Source: Mariniphaga sediminis (GTDB lineage Bacteria > Bacteroidota > Bacteroidia > Bacteroidales > Prolixibacteraceae). From it: 64,000 nt of DNA. Below the pieces are notes generated by a model. It saw only the letters and a program-made list of their open reading frames with translations, did not search any database and was not told the DNA's origin. Positions 25,889 through 36,149 of this stretch are shown in pieces; positions within the stretch are counted from its first letter, which is position 1; each line of letters begins with the position of its first letter. Location: positions 62,001 through 126,000 of the forward strand of contig NZ_QWET01000004.1 in the NCBI RefSeq assembly GCF_003573545.1, read 5' to 3'. The position numbers were made by a program, and so were the translations under genes.

Positions 25889-27364
25889 CTATCTGAGGCT
25901 CCACTCAAATCCGTCTTTAGTGTCTTTTATTTCAACACCCAGTGCGTTCAGTTCATCCCTAATCTTATCGGCTGTTGCCCAATCTTTATTCTTCTTGGCT
26001 TCCATCCTGACATTCAACAACAAATCAATTGTGCCGCTTAAAATTTTATTTTCTTCGGAATCTGCAGGTTGTTCTTCTTTCAGCCCCAAAATATCAAAAA
26101 CCATTGTATGGATGAACCCTTTTAGTTCTTCCAAATCTTTTGCAGAAATTTTCTCATGGCCTGTTTTAACAGAGTTTATCATTTTCACTCCTTCAAACAG
26201 GTTTGCAATGGCAATAGGGCTATTTAAATCATCATTCAACGCGGCAAAACACTTTTCTTTTAAGGCAGACACATCCACCGTAGATTCTGAAGCAACAGGC
26301 AATTTTTCCAATGTTTCCACTGCTGTCATCAGCCGTTCCAATCCTTTTTCGGAAGCCTGCAGCGCTTCATTCGAAAAGTCGATGGTGCTGCGGTAATGGG
26401 CCTGTAAAACAAAAAAGCGGATTGTCATTGGCGAATAGGCCTTTTCAAGTATCGCATGCTCCCCCGTAAACAGCTCATCAAGGGTAATAAAGTTCCCCAG
26501 CGATCTGGCCATCTTCTGCCCGTTAATGGTAATCATGTTGTTGTGCATCCAATAGCGGGCCGGTCCCTTCCCTTTTTTGGCCGTTGCCTGAGCAATTTCA
26601 CATTCGTGATGGGGAAAGGCCAAATCCATTCCTCCCCCGTGAATATCAAAAACATCACCAAGGTATTTGGCACTCATCACAGAGCATTCGAGGTGCCACC
26701 CCGGGAACCCGTTACTCCATTTTGAAGGCCAACGCATAATATGACTGGGTGAAGCCTTTTTCCACAAGGCAAAATCGAAGGCGTTTTTCTTTTCTTCCTG
26801 CCCTTCCAGCCGGCGGGTATTGGTTTTTATATTCTCCAAATCTCTACCTGAAAGCTTTCCGTAGTGGTACTCCCCGTTATACTTTTCCACATCAAAATAG
26901 ACCGAACCGTTGGCTTCATAGGCATATCCCTTTTCTAAAATAGAGTCTATAAATTCCAGTTGCTCGATGATGTGGCCGGATGCACGCGGTTCAATACTGG
27001 GAGGCAACACATTTAACTGCGTCATATTCTGGTGGAAAGTATTCATATATTTCTGCACCACCTCCATGGGTTCAAGCTGTTCCACACGGGCTTTTTTGGA
27101 TATCTTGTCTTCGCCCGACTCATCGGCTTCATTTTCCAGATGCCCCACATCCGTAATATTCCGGACATAACGCACCTTGTATCCTAAAAACATCAGGTAT
27201 CTGTAAAGCAAATCGAAAAAAATAAAAGGCCGTGCATGCCCCAGGTGCGAATTACTGTAAACAGTAGGACCGCATACATACAATCCCACCTTCCCTTCTA
27301 CCAGCGGTTTAAAAACTTCCTTTTCGCGTGAAAGAGTATTGTAAATGATCAGTTGGTTCTCCAT
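25889..27364 (-). CDS. cysS: Cysteinyl-tRNA synthetase
   Basis: The 491-residue class I synthetase has [18 protein letters not shown] with the HIGH-type motif HLGH, zinc-site residues including the cysteine in [10 protein letters not shown] and HHECE, and the KMSKS-type motif KMARSLGN. Length and motif order are normal for CysRS. It attaches cysteine to tRNA-Cys. The ATG at 27364 is 80 bases downstream of lspA's stop and the gene runs in the same direction as ribE. Confidence 0.98.
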   Translation of the reverse strand: MENQLIIYNTLSREKEVFKPLVEGKVGLYVCGPTVYSNSHLGHARPFIFFDLLYRYLMFLGYKVRYVRNITDVGHLENEADESGEDKISKKARVEQLEPMEVVQKYMNTFHQNMTQLNVLPPSIEPRASGHIIEQLEFIDSILEKGYAYEANGSVYFDVEKYNGEYHYGKLSGRDLENIKTNTRRLEGQEEKKNAFDFALWKKASPSHIMRWPSKWSNGFPGWHLECSVMSAKYLGDVFDIHGGGMDLAFPHHECEIAQATAKKGKGPARYWMHNNMITINGQKMARSLGNFITLDELFTGEHAILEKAYSPMTIRFFVLQAHYRSTIDFSNEALQASEKGLERLMTAVETLEKLPVASESTVDVSALKEKCFAALNDDLNSPIAIANLFEGVKMINSVKTGHEKISAKDLEELKGFIHTMVFDILGLKEEQPADSEENKILSGTIDLLLNVRMEAKKNKDWATADKIRDELNALGVEIKDTKDGFEWSLR

Positions 27365-27444
27365 AACGGTTGAAAATTGTACCAGGTGCTACAAAAGTAA
27401 AATAAAATAGGGGAAAACAGGGATTTTTTCGCTTCCTAAAGCCG

Positions 27445-28131
27445 TCACTCCTTTTCGCTGGTCATCTCTTCTACTCTTGTTACATCCCCGTCACCACCTT
27501 CATTATATTCTTCTTTTTTATCGAGGGAGTTGAATTGTTTTCTGTAAAATATCAGAATAGAAAATATACCGACAGTGATTGACGAATCGGCAATATTGAA
27601 AACCGGCCTAAAAAAGACAAAATCGTTTCCTCCCCAGACAGGAAGCCATTCAGGCAATTTGGTTTCGATGATCGGGAAATAAAACATATCGACCACCCTG
27701 CCGTGAAGAAATCCGGCGTAACCACCTCCTTCAGGCAAAAAACCGGCCACCTGTCCGTAGCTATGATTAAAAATCATCCCATAAAACAAACTATCGATAA
27801 TATTCCCAATGGCCCCGGAGAATATAAGCGCAATACAGGCAAGAAAACCAAAAGGTACCTCCTTTTGACGATTAAGCCGGAACAGGTACCAACCAATGGC
27901 AAACACCGCAACAATGCGAAAAACACTGAGAAAAAGTTTCCCGTATTCTCCGGCAAATTCAAAACCAAAAGCCATCCCGTTGTTTTCCACAAAATGGAGA
28001 ATAAACCAATTTTTAAAAATAATAATCTCTTCTCCAAGCGAAAAATTGGTTTTTACCCACACCTTCAGCACCTGATCGGCAACCAGCACTGAAAATATAA
28101 TAACAAGCAACTTGGTGATACGATTTTTCAT
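27445..28131 (-). CDS. lspA: Lipoprotein signal peptidase (signal peptidase II)
   Basis: The 228-residue inner-membrane aspartic protease cleaves prolipoprotein signal peptides. Four hydrophobic segments and the catalytic motifs GNIIDSLFYG and FNIADSSITVG, each carrying an Asp, are visible. At 228 residues it is longer than the usual 160-170, with an extended loop before the second motif (about 120-165) and a charged C-terminal tail; longer LspA proteins are common in Bacteroidota. Its start lies only 10 bases after an intrinsic terminator in the TraR/DksA-lspA gap. Confidence 0.95.
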   Translation of the reverse strand: MKNRITKLLVIIFSVLVADQVLKVWVKTNFSLGEEIIIFKNWFILHFVENNGMAFGFEFAGEYGKLFLSVFRIVAVFAIGWYLFRLNRQKEVPFGFLACIALIFSGAIGNIIDSLFYGMIFNHSYGQVAGFLPEGGGYAGFLHGRVVDMFYFPIIETKLPEWLPVWGGNDFVFFRPVFNIADSSITVGIFSILIFYRKQFNSLDKKEEYNEGGDGDVTRVEEMTSEKE

Positions 28132-28141
28132 TTTCTGACAT

Positions 28142-28183
28142 AAAAAAACTCCCGGATATTTTCTAAAAATCGAAAAATCCGGG
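28142..28183 (-). terminator. Intrinsic terminator between traR/dksA-like gene and lspA
   Basis: On the minus strand, CCCGGAT (28183-28177) pairs with ATCCGGG (28157-28151), with further AT pairing inside, and is followed by AG and seven T residues (28148-28142). The lspA ATG at 28131 begins right after it. Confidence 0.88.
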
Positions 28184-28209
28184 TAGTTCGTAAATTTTCT
28201 TTTTTCAAA

Positions 28210-28587
28210 CTATCCCATGCCCTTTTTTGCATCAATGCACAGCGTAGCATGCGGAACGGCCCTCAATCGTTCTTTTGAAATTAGTTTTCCCGTTTCGCGG
28301 CAAATCCCGTAAGTTTTATTTTCAATGCGCACGAGAGCTGCCTGGAGGTATTGAATGAACTTCAGTTGCCGTTGTGCCAACTTACCTGCTTCTTCTTTTG
28401 AAAGGGTGGCAGCTCCTTCTTCGAGAACCTTAAATGTAGGCGATGTATCCTGGGTGTCATTCCCGTCGCCATGTGTGATGGAACTTCTATACATTTCATA
28501 GTCGTCCTGCGCTTTTTTCAGCTTGGAAAGTATAATTTGTTTAAATTCCATCAACTCTTCATCCGAATATCTGGTTTTTTCTCCCAT
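28210..28587 (-). CDS. TraR/DksA family protein with degenerate zinc finger
   Basis: The 125-residue protein has the coiled-coil hairpin (about residues 10-85) and a C-terminal segment YGICRETGKLISKERLRAVPHATLC typical of the TraR/DksA family. Of the four zinc-binding cysteines usual in the family only two (in GIC and TLC) remain, the others being replaced by Thr and His or other residues. Members bind RNA polymerase through the secondary channel and adjust transcription of stress and growth genes. Between ileS and lspA, its transcript is closed by the terminator at 28142. Confidence 0.9.
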   Translation of the reverse strand: MGEKTRYSDEELMEFKQIILSKLKKAQDDYEMYRSSITHGDGNDTQDTSPTFKVLEEGAATLSKEEAGKLAQRQLKFIQYLQAALVRIENKTYGICRETGKLISKERLRAVPHATLCIDAKKGMG

Positions 28588-28669
28588 AATAACAGGATTT
28601 TAATTTATTATCAAATCTGGCCGAAAATAGTAAATTTTTGCGTTCTATTTCAGGCCGTATAACATATCG

Positions 28670-31600
28670 TTACATTTGTTGTTTTTCTACAACAATTGCA
28701 ATCGAAACATCTTTATCAATCTCCACTTCTCTTGCCAATGAACTATCCAGGTTGTCAACCAACTCAAGATCAACCGCTAGAGTTTGGGCGCAAATATAAC
28801 TTTTATGATTTAACACGGCATCATTTATTTCATCGTGTTTCTCAATTTTCAGTCTGATACGGTCGGTAACTTCAAATCCACTCTCTTTCCGAAGGTTCTG
28901 AATTTTATTGATGAACTCCCGGGCAATTCCCTCCTGCCTCAGCTCTTCCGTTACGTTCACATCCAGGGCAATGGTCATTTGCCCCTCGGTAGCCACAGTC
29001 CAGCCCGGAATATCTTCGGTCAGGATTTCCACATCGTCTTTAGCAATTAATATCTTCTGTTCTCCGGCTTCCACTTCCACCGTACCTGTATTTTCCAATT
29101 CGGCAATCTGATGCTGATCAAACCGGGCAATGGCTCCTGAAATCTGCTTCATCAGTTTACCGTACTTAGGTCCCAACGTTTTAAAGTTGGGTTTTATTTT
29201 CTTTTTGATGATACCTTCTGTATCGGTAAGAAACTCCACTTCCTTCACATTCACTTCGCTAAGAACGATACCTTTTACTGCCTCAAACTGCTCACGGAAA
29301 TGCGGATTCAGTACCGGTACCATAATTTTTGCCAGCGGTTGCCGTACTTTTAATTTTTCTTTCCGGCGAAGGGCAAGCACCATGGAAGAAGCTCTCTGGG
29401 CAATGCCCATTTTTTCTTCTAAATCTTTATCAATCAGTTTTTCATCAAAAGCCGGAAAATCAGCTAAATGAACACTTTGATCCGGTTCTTTGCTTGTAGC
29501 TTTGTTCAGATCAGAATAAAGCAAATCGGCATAAAAAGGAGCAATGGGCGCCATCAGCTTAGCAACGGTTTCCAGGCAGGTGTACAATGTCTGGTAAGCC
29601 GAAATTTTATCAGCTGAGTACTCTCCTCCCCAGTATCTTTTCCGGCTCAGTCGCACGAACCAGTTGCTCAGGTTTTCAGTAACAAATTCGGAAATAGCAC
29701 GTCCGCCCCGTGTGGGCTCGTAGTTTTCGTAGCTTTCACCCACCTCTTTTATCAGAGAGTGGAGCAAAGAGATAATCCACCGGTCGAGCTCGGGACGCTG
29801 GTCTACAGGAATTTCCTCTTCAGCAAACCTGAAATTATCTACATTGGCGTACAGCGCAAAGAAACTGTATGTGTTATAGAGCGTTCCGAAAAATTTCCGT
29901 TTAACCTCTTCGATGCCATCCACGTCGAATTTCAGATTGTCCCAGGGCTGTGCATTGGTAATCATGTACCAGCGCAATGGGTCGGAACCGTATTTTTCGA
30001 TGGTCGCAAACGGGTCGACTGCATTACCAAGCCGCTTCGACATTTTGTTGCCGTTTTTGTCGAGCACCAGTCCGTTGGAAATAATATTTTTAAACGAAAC
30101 GGAATCGCTCACCATGGTAGCAATGGCATGCAACGTAAAAAACCAGCCGCGGGTTTGATCCACCCCTTCCGCAATAAAATCTGCAGGAAACACCCCTTTG
30201 CCGGTGGCCGGGTTGTACTTTTCCTGGTTTTCAAACGGATAATGATGCTGCGCGTAAGGCATTGAGCCTGAGTCGAACCACACATCAATCAAGTCAGGCT
30301 CACGGAACATTTTCTTTCCTGAAGGGGAAACCAGTACCACATGATCAATGTATGGTTTGTGGAGATCAATATTTTCGTAATTCCCTTTGGAATAATTACC
30401 TGCTTCAAAATTTTTATACGGATTTTCAGTCATGACCCCGGCTTCGATAGACTTTTCAATCTCAGTCATCAATTCCTCCGTGGACCCGATACAAATTTCT
30501 TCCGAACCATCTTCGGTTCGCCAGATGGGAAGTGGCGTTCCCCAAAACCTGGAACGACTAAGATTCCAGTCCACGAGGTTTTCCAACCAATTCCCGAAGC
30601 GACCGGTACCGGTAGATTGTGGTTTCCAGTTGATGGTATTGTTCAGCTCTACCATCCGTTTTTTTACTTCAGTGGTTTTAATAAACCATGAGTCGAGCGG
30701 ATAGTAAAGAACCGGCTTATCAGTCCGCCAGCAGTGCGGGTAATTGTGGACATGTTTTTCAATTTTGAATGCTTTGTTTTCAAGCTTCAGCATCACCGAA
30801 ATATCCACATCCACAGTCGGGTCATCCTCCGTTAGCTTTTCGCTGTAATCGTTTTTTACGTAGCGTCCTGAAAATTCATGGTACTTTTCAGTATTTACAT
30901 ATTCTTTCACAAACGATTCAGCCAATTCTGAGATAAGAAAAAACCTTCCTTTCCGGTCAACCAATGCCTGGGTTTTACCTTCTACATCTTCCACAACCAG
31001 CGGAGAAATTCCATTTTGTTTGGCCACGCGGTCGTCATCGGCACCGAAGGTAGGTGCAATGTGAACAATTCCGGTACCGTCTTCAATGGTCACAAAATCG
31101 CCGGTAATTACTTCAAAAGCTTTTCCTTTGGGTTTTACCCACTCAATCAGTTGTTCGTACTGAACGCCTTTCAGCTCATTGCCTGAATACTCGCCCAGTA
31201 CTTTGTACGGAATATTTTTGTCGCCCTGTTTATATTCTTTAAATGAAGCGCCTTCGTTTTCCGGATTGAAATACACGTGAAGCAGATCTTTTGCCAGGAT
31301 TAGTGTAACCGGGTCCCCGGTATACGGATTAAATGTTTTTATTTTCACATACCTGATTTGCTGCCCCACGGCCAATGCTGTGTTCGATGGCAGTGTCCAG
31401 GGAGTGGTGGTCCAGGCAAGGAAATACAAATCAGTATCCACATTCTCAAACAAAAAATCCGATTTCCCGTTGCGAATGGCTTTAAACTGAGCCACAGCAG
31501 TGGTATCTTTTACATCGCGGTAGCAACCCGGCTGATTAAGTTCATGCGAACTAAGGCCGGTTCCTGCAGCGGGCGAATACGGCTGAATGGTATAGCCCTT

Positions 31601-32125
31601 GTAAAGAAAACCTTTGTTGTAAATCTGCTTCAACAACCACCAAACTGTTTCAATGTACCGACTGTCGTAAGTAATGTAAGGGTCGTCCATATTCACCCAG
31701 TACCCCATAATACGGGTAAGCTCTTCCCACTCCCGGGTGTATTTCATCACCTCCTTACGGCAGGCGGCATTGTATTCTTCTACCGAAATTTTTTTTCCAA
31801 TATCTTCTTTTGTAATGTTCAGCGACTTTTCCACGCTGAGCTCCACCGGTAGGCCGTGCGTATCCCAACCGGCTTTACGATGAACACGGAACCCTTTCAT
31901 CGTTTTATAACGGCAAAAAATATCTTTGATAGCACGGGCCATCACGTGGTGAATTCCCGGCATCCCATTGGCTGAAGGAGGTCCCTCATAAAAAACAAAT
32001 GTAGGGTGCCCCTCGCGGGTAGAAATACTTTTGTGAAAGGTATCGTCTTCTTTCCAGCGTTTTAAAACCTCTTTATTAATCTGAGACAGGTCTAACTGTT
32101 TGTAATCCTGAAATTTATCCGTCAT
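28670..32125 (-). CDS. ileS: Isoleucyl-tRNA synthetase, long (eukaryote-like) type
   Basis: The 1151-residue class I synthetase has the HIGH-type motif in MPGIHHVMARAIKD, the editing domain, the segment WDTHGLPVE, and KMSKRLGN near residue 690. A C-terminal anticodon-binding region follows. The length and the WDTHGLPVELSVEK-like N-terminus fit the long IleRS class (IleS2, eukaryote-like), which in other bacteria is associated with mupirocin tolerance. That class assignment is from memory. The gene is followed by TraR/DksA-like and lspA genes. Confidence 0.97.
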   Translation of the reverse strand: MTDKFQDYKQLDLSQINKEVLKRWKEDDTFHKSISTREGHPTFVFYEGPPSANGMPGIHHVMARAIKDIFCRYKTMKGFRVHRKAGWDTHGLPVELSVEKSLNITKEDIGKKISVEEYNAACRKEVMKYTREWEELTRIMGYWVNMDDPYITYDSRYIETVWWLLKQIYNKGFLYKGYTIQPYSPAAGTGLSSHELNQPGCYRDVKDTTAVAQFKAIRNGKSDFLFENVDTDLYFLAWTTTPWTLPSNTALAVGQQIRYVKIKTFNPYTGDPVTLILAKDLLHVYFNPENEGASFKEYKQGDKNIPYKVLGEYSGNELKGVQYEQLIEWVKPKGKAFEVITGDFVTIEDGTGIVHIAPTFGADDDRVAKQNGISPLVVEDVEGKTQALVDRKGRFFLISELAESFVKEYVNTEKYHEFSGRYVKNDYSEKLTEDDPTVDVDISVMLKLENKAFKIEKHVHNYPHCWRTDKPVLYYPLDSWFIKTTEVKKRMVELNNTINWKPQSTGTGRFGNWLENLVDWNLSRSRFWGTPLPIWRTEDGSEEICIGSTEELMTEIEKSIEAGVMTENPYKNFEAGNYSKGNYENIDLHKPYIDHVVLVSPSGKKMFREPDLIDVWFDSGSMPYAQHHYPFENQEKYNPATGKGVFPADFIAEGVDQTRGWFFTLHAIATMVSDSVSFKNIISNGLVLDKNGNKMSKRLGNAVDPFATIEKYGSDPLRWYMITNAQPWDNLKFDVDGIEEVKRKFFGTLYNTYSFFALYANVDNFRFAEEEIPVDQRPELDRWIISLLHSLIKEVGESYENYEPTRGGRAISEFVTENLSNWFVRLSRKRYWGGEYSADKISAYQTLYTCLETVAKLMAPIAPFYADLLYSDLNKATSKEPDQSVHLADFPAFDEKLIDKDLEEKMGIAQRASSMVLALRRKEKLKVRQPLAKIMVPVLNPHFREQFEAVKGIVLSEVNVKEVEFLTDTEGIIKKKIKPNFKTLGPKYGKLMKQISGAIARFDQHQIAELENTGTVEVEAGEQKILIAKDDVEILTEDIPGWTVATEGQMTIALDVNVTEELRQEGIAREFINKIQNLRKESGFEVTDRIRLKIEKHDEINDAVLNHKSYICAQTLAVDLELVDNLDSSLAREVEIDKDVSIAIVVEKQQM

Positions 32126-32384
32126 AAAAATCCTTATTCTGCTACTTCCGTTAAAAAAATATGCAAATATAGGAAATTTTCAGGGCGGGTGTTTTAAATA
32201 GGTTGTTAAATCCGTAATCCCATAACACTGACCTTTAGCTCTTAATCCTGAATAAAAACATCTGGTGTTGCCAAGCCGGCCCGAAAAGTCGAAAAGTCTG
32301 TGGATTAATATGTTTTTAACGGATTTACCATTTTAATAAAGAAATTTTTCTACTTTTAGTTTTTTAAAACCGGGGTAAAAAGTT

Positions 32385-32702
32385 ATGGCTGATTCTTTAC
32401 AAAAAAACGACCAGGAAAAGCTTTTCGATGAGCTTATTGCCGTTAAACTTCTGTATAAGACCAAAGAAAGAAAGTGGAAACAACTTGCCGCAGAAAATCC
32501 TGATTACCAAAGAATAAAAAATGAAATGCAGGCACTCCGGAAACGTATTTCGGGTATCGAAAAATGTATATCGAAATACGGTGAAAGCTTTTTTGATGTG
32601 TATGATTCAGAGCTGATAAAGCCGCTGAGTGAATCTGACATTCTTGTGTTAAGGGATGAAATAAAAGATGTGCGGTATTCGCTTGAAGCAATGGGGAAAT
32701 AA
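32385..32702 (+). CDS. Small coiled-coil protein of unknown function
   Basis: This 105-residue, highly charged protein is predicted to be almost entirely helical (for example RKRISGIEKCISKYGESFFDVYD) and has no signal or membrane segment. A TACTTTTA element upstream, near 32350, is one base off the Bacteroidota -7 consensus. It faces gldA, with stop codons almost touching (32702 and 32704). I cannot assign it to a family. Confidence 0.6.
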   Translation: MADSLQKNDQEKLFDELIAVKLLYKTKERKWKQLAAENPDYQRIKNEMQALRKRISGIEKCISKYGESFFDVYDSELIKPLSESDILVLRDEIKDVRYSLEAMGK

Positions 32703-32703
32703 G

Positions 32704-33615
32704 TTAATTTCCACGGGTTAACCGCTGAAAAATACTTTCCAGGTTCTGTTGTTTCTGGAACAACGTGAGCAATGTGAGGTTGTTTTGTACAGCAAACCTA
32801 AAAATGGCAGGTCGAATATCCTCGTTTCCATCAGCTTCAATTTTCCACTGCCCGTTTTCAAAGATGATGCTTTTCACCCCTTCTATTTCATGTAGTTTTT
32901 CCGGCAATACCTGCTTATCGAAAGCGGCGACTACTGTTTGGTTCCGTATCAGTTGTGCTTTCTTAATATCGGAAATACTTCCATCTGCTACAATTTCCCC
33001 TTTGTTTATGATGAGTACGCGGTTGCAAACAGCCTCCACTTCCGGCATAATGTGCGTCGAAAAGATGACTGTTTTCTCCCGACTAATGTCACGGATCAGG
33101 CCACGGATATCTTCCAACTGGTTGGGATCAAGTCCTGAAGTAGGTTCATCCAGAATCAGCACTTCCGGATCATGGATAAGCGCTTGTGCCAGTCCTACCC
33201 GCTGCCGGTAACCTTTGGAGAGCATCCCGATTTTTTTGTGTTGTTCGTTGCCCAAACCAGTTAGTTCCACCATGCGCTCCACCTGCCGTTTTTTATCTTT
33301 CATGTGATAAAACCCGGCGCTAATTTCAAGGTACTCTCTGACGTAAAGCTCGGTGTAAAGCGGATTATGTTCCGGCAGATAACCAATATTTCGCCGGATA
33401 GAAGTATTATCTGCCGAAACTTTCTGATTATCCATCCATACTTCTCCAGAGTTTGCAGGTAAAAAACCGGTAATAATTTTCATTAGCGTTGATTTTCCTG
33501 CACCATTGGGACCAAGGAACCCCAAAAGCTCCCCCTTTCCCACAGAAAAGCTAACATCATCCAACGCTTTTTGCTTTCCAAATAATTTTGTTACTCTACT
33601 GATTTTTAAGTCCAT
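32704..33615 (-). CDS. gldA: GldA-like ABC transporter ATP-binding protein
   Basis: The 303-residue ATPase has Walker A GPNGAGKST, the signature LSKGYRQRVGLAQAL, Walker B LILDEPTSGLDP, and the H-loop STHIM. The C-terminal tail (about 225-303) ending in FQKQQNLESIFQRLTRGN is typical of GldA, the ATP-binding part of the GldA/F/G ABC complex in gliding Bacteroidota. The permease genes gldF and gldG are not adjacent, so another substrate is possible. It stands alone between a small coiled-coil gene and the divergent ispG. Confidence 0.85.
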   Translation of the reverse strand: MDLKISRVTKLFGKQKALDDVSFSVGKGELLGFLGPNGAGKSTLMKIITGFLPANSGEVWMDNQKVSADNTSIRRNIGYLPEHNPLYTELYVREYLEISAGFYHMKDKKRQVERMVELTGLGNEQHKKIGMLSKGYRQRVGLAQALIHDPEVLILDEPTSGLDPNQLEDIRGLIRDISREKTVIFSTHIMPEVEAVCNRVLIINKGEIVADGSISDIKKAQLIRNQTVVAAFDKQVLPEKLHEIEGVKSIIFENGQWKIEADGNEDIRPAIFRFAVQNNLTLLTLFQKQQNLESIFQRLTRGN

Positions 33616-33671
33616 ATATTTTTATTACCGAACAAAAATAAAGGAATCTTTTTAAATTGAAACCATTAACG

Positions 33672-33679
33672 TAAATTTG
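33672..33679 (+). promoter_or_regulatory. -7 element of ispG
   Basis: TAAATTTG matches TAnnTTTG exactly and lies 22 bases upstream of the ispG start. The -33 region is AT-rich without a clear TTTG at the right distance. Confidence 0.45.
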
Positions 33680-33701
33680 CAACTCAGCTTAACAGAAAGT
33701 C

Positions 33702-35561
33702 ATGGAAGATCGTCATTTTAATTACATAAAAGATATAACGCGCCACGAAAGGCAAAGAACATTGGAAGTCAATATCGGCGGTGTGGCCGTTGGTGGAGAT
33801 AATCCCATACGTATCCAGTCAATGACGGATACACCCACAAAGGAAACAGAGCTCACAGTTGAACAAATTATTGCTTTGGCAAAAGCAGGCGCCGATTATG
33901 TTCGCTGCACAGTGAAAGGTATTTACGATGCAGAAAACCTAAAAAATATTGTAGATGAACTGCGAAAAAGAGGATATACCATTCCTTTGGTAGCCGATGT
34001 TCATTTCAATCCAAGGTTGGCAGAAATTGCCGCCAAGTATTTTGACAAGGTCCGCATCAACCCGGGAAATTTTTATGATAAACGGGCTCGGTTCGAAGCT
34101 AAAGTTTACTCAGATGAAGAGTACAAACAGGAATTACAAAATATTGAAGAACAATTTATTCCGTTCCTGAAAATGCTGAAAAACACCAATACCGCTCTGC
34201 GTATTGGGGCAAACCACGGATCGTTGTCTGATCGGGTAATGAGCCGTTACGGTGATTCCCCTTCGGGAATGGCCGAATCAGTGCTTGAATTCCTGCGCAT
34301 TTGTAAAAGTGTCGATTTTAATGATGTAGTGGTGTCTATCAAGTCGAGCAATACCCGAATGATGGTTTACACCGTTCGCCTGCTGAATTACAAAATGCGG
34401 CTTGAAGACATGCAGTATCCTATCCACCTGGGAGTTACCGAGGCCGGAGAAGGAGAAGACGGTCGCATAAAATCGGCCGTGGGAATTGGCGCCTTACTGG
34501 GCGATGGTATTGGCGATACCATCAGGGTTTCGCTCACAGAAAATCCGGAGAATGAAGTACCGGTAGCCAAAAAACTGGTGGACCATTTTAAGTCGTACAG
34601 AAACCATGAACCGATTAATGCCTCGCTGATCGCCCAGACCAACCCGTTTGAATACGAACGGAGAGCGACGCGACCTGTATTAAACATGGGAGGAGAAGAA
34701 TTGCCGGTAGTGGTGGCTGACTTGGGCGACCGGAGCCTGAAAGAAATGCTTCCGGTACGCGGAAAAATGGTCCCCGATTATTTCCTGTCAGGAAACAAAA
34801 TTATAGACATCAAGGGAGAAAGTAATCCTATCATTTCTTTGGAGGAATACCTGTTTGAAAGTACACGCTGGGGCCGGCTGAAATTTATCCGCACCAACAA
34901 AATGGAATTTGATAGTTTCATGGCGAAGAACCCCGAAATTATCATGAAGCTGAAACAAACCCGTAAAACGGTACTGATTCTCGAAAGTTTCAATAAAAAT
35001 CCGATGGCCGAACTGCGGGCATTCTTTACTGCACTCGAATCGCACATCTGGAAAGTACCGGTTATTCTTTACAGAAGGTACAACGAAGAAAAGCTGGAAG
35101 ATCTGCAAATCAAGGCTTCTGCCGATTTGGGCGGACTGTTAATTGATGGTTACGGCGACGGTATCTGTATTTCGAATGACAATGAAAGAATTACCTTCAC
35201 AGAGCTGAAAGACCTTAGTTTTGGTATTTTGCAGGCAAGCCGTATGCGGATGTCCAAAACCGAGTTCATTTCATGTCCGGGTTGTGGAAGAACACTTTAC
35301 GATTTGCAGGAAACAACCAAAAATATCAAAGAACATTTTAAACACCTCGACCATTTGAAAATCGGTATTATGGGCTGTGTTGTAAACGGGCCGGGAGAAA
35401 TGGGCGATGTGGATTACGGATTTGTGGGAGTCAGCCAGAACAAAGTGACCTTGTATAAAGGATTGAAACCGGTTAAAAGGCATATTCTTTTTGAAAATGC
35501 CGTGGAGGAACTTGAACAACTCATCAGGGAAAACGGTGACTGGAAAGATCCGGAGAATTAG
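33702..35561 (+). CDS. ispG: 4-hydroxy-3-methylbut-2-enyl diphosphate synthase, long form
   Basis: The 619-residue protein catalyses the penultimate MEP-pathway step. The N-terminal TIM barrel opens with RRxT-like segments including VGGDNPIRIQSMTDTPT, and the C-terminal iron-sulfur domain has SCPGCGRTL and GIMGCVVNGPGEM, whose cysteines bind the 4Fe-4S cluster. The extra domain of about 200 residues between them (roughly 270-500) marks the long A* form of Bacteroidota, chlamydiae and plants. Its stop overlaps the end of the convergent lipoprotein gene by four bases. Confidence 0.97.
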   Translation: MEDRHFNYIKDITRHERQRTLEVNIGGVAVGGDNPIRIQSMTDTPTKETELTVEQIIALAKAGADYVRCTVKGIYDAENLKNIVDELRKRGYTIPLVADVHFNPRLAEIAAKYFDKVRINPGNFYDKRARFEAKVYSDEEYKQELQNIEEQFIPFLKMLKNTNTALRIGANHGSLSDRVMSRYGDSPSGMAESVLEFLRICKSVDFNDVVVSIKSSNTRMMVYTVRLLNYKMRLEDMQYPIHLGVTEAGEGEDGRIKSAVGIGALLGDGIGDTIRVSLTENPENEVPVAKKLVDHFKSYRNHEPINASLIAQTNPFEYERRATRPVLNMGGEELPVVVADLGDRSLKEMLPVRGKMVPDYFLSGNKIIDIKGESNPIISLEEYLFESTRWGRLKFIRTNKMEFDSFMAKNPEIIMKLKQTRKTVLILESFNKNPMAELRAFFTALESHIWKVPVILYRRYNEEKLEDLQIKASADLGGLLIDGYGDGICISNDNERITFTELKDLSFGILQASRMRMSKTEFISCPGCGRTLYDLQETTKNIKEHFKHLDHLKIGIMGCVVNGPGEMGDVDYGFVGVSQNKVTLYKGLKPVKRHILFENAVEELEQLIRENGDWKDPEN

Positions 35562-36016
35562 TTTGCTTCGTTAAAATCTACTATCATTTCTTTGAGCTTT
35601 TCACGAAATTCTTCCATGCCATTAATGTCAAGGGATGGTGCGTACCGGATTTCATGTGAACTACCGTTGCTGGTTATTTTGATCCATTCATCACAACCAT
35701 CAACACACACATTGCATTCGTTGTGATCCAAAGTCAGAAAATAATCGTAGTCGAAAGAAGCTCTCAGGCTGTCCCAATCCAAAGACGATATTTTCTTACT
35801 TCTTGCTGTGATCCCCTTATCTTCCCCGCAAGGTATTTCACGTAAATATTCAACCTGGGAATACGAAATCTCAATATATTCCTCACCAGCGCACCATCCG
35901 CATTGTGTGCCAAATTCAATAACAAAGTTTTCCTTCACTTCAGAATGGTCTCTGAAACAAGAACTGGCAAGCAAAACCGTTAAGAATAAAATAATTGGTC
36001 CGGATATTTTCCCCAT
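35558..36016 (-). CDS. Predicted lipoprotein of unknown function
   Basis: From the ATG at 36016 this is a 152-residue protein with a lipoprotein signal (ILFLTVLLASSCF, Cys at about residue 20). The mature part is acidic and contains CGWCAGEEYIEI and a DHNECNVCVDGCDEW stretch, six cysteines in all, which may form disulfides. A start two codons upstream at 36022 is equally possible. I do not recognise a named domain. It ends inside ispG by 4 bases, in the opposite direction. Confidence 0.75.
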   Translation of the reverse strand: MGKISGPIILFLTVLLASSCFRDHSEVKENFVIEFGTQCGWCAGEEYIEISYSQVEYLREIPCGEDKGITARSKKISSLDWDSLRASFDYDYFLTLDHNECNVCVDGCDEWIKITSNGSSHEIRYAPSLDINGMEEFREKLKEMIVDFNEAN

Positions 36017-36149
36017 AATCACATTTTAAGCTAAGACCCCTCATCTACACTAAAAGTTGCTTTAAGGCATCGTTTATTTTTAACTTGCCTGCTAATTTAT
36101 TTAATTTGTACTCTAAAATCAGAAACAACTACCAAAATAACGAACAGAA

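Noticed and set aside
29759-30265. Plus-strand open frame of 168 codons opposite ileS
   Set aside because: The synthetase motifs and continuous 1151-codon frame support the minus strand.
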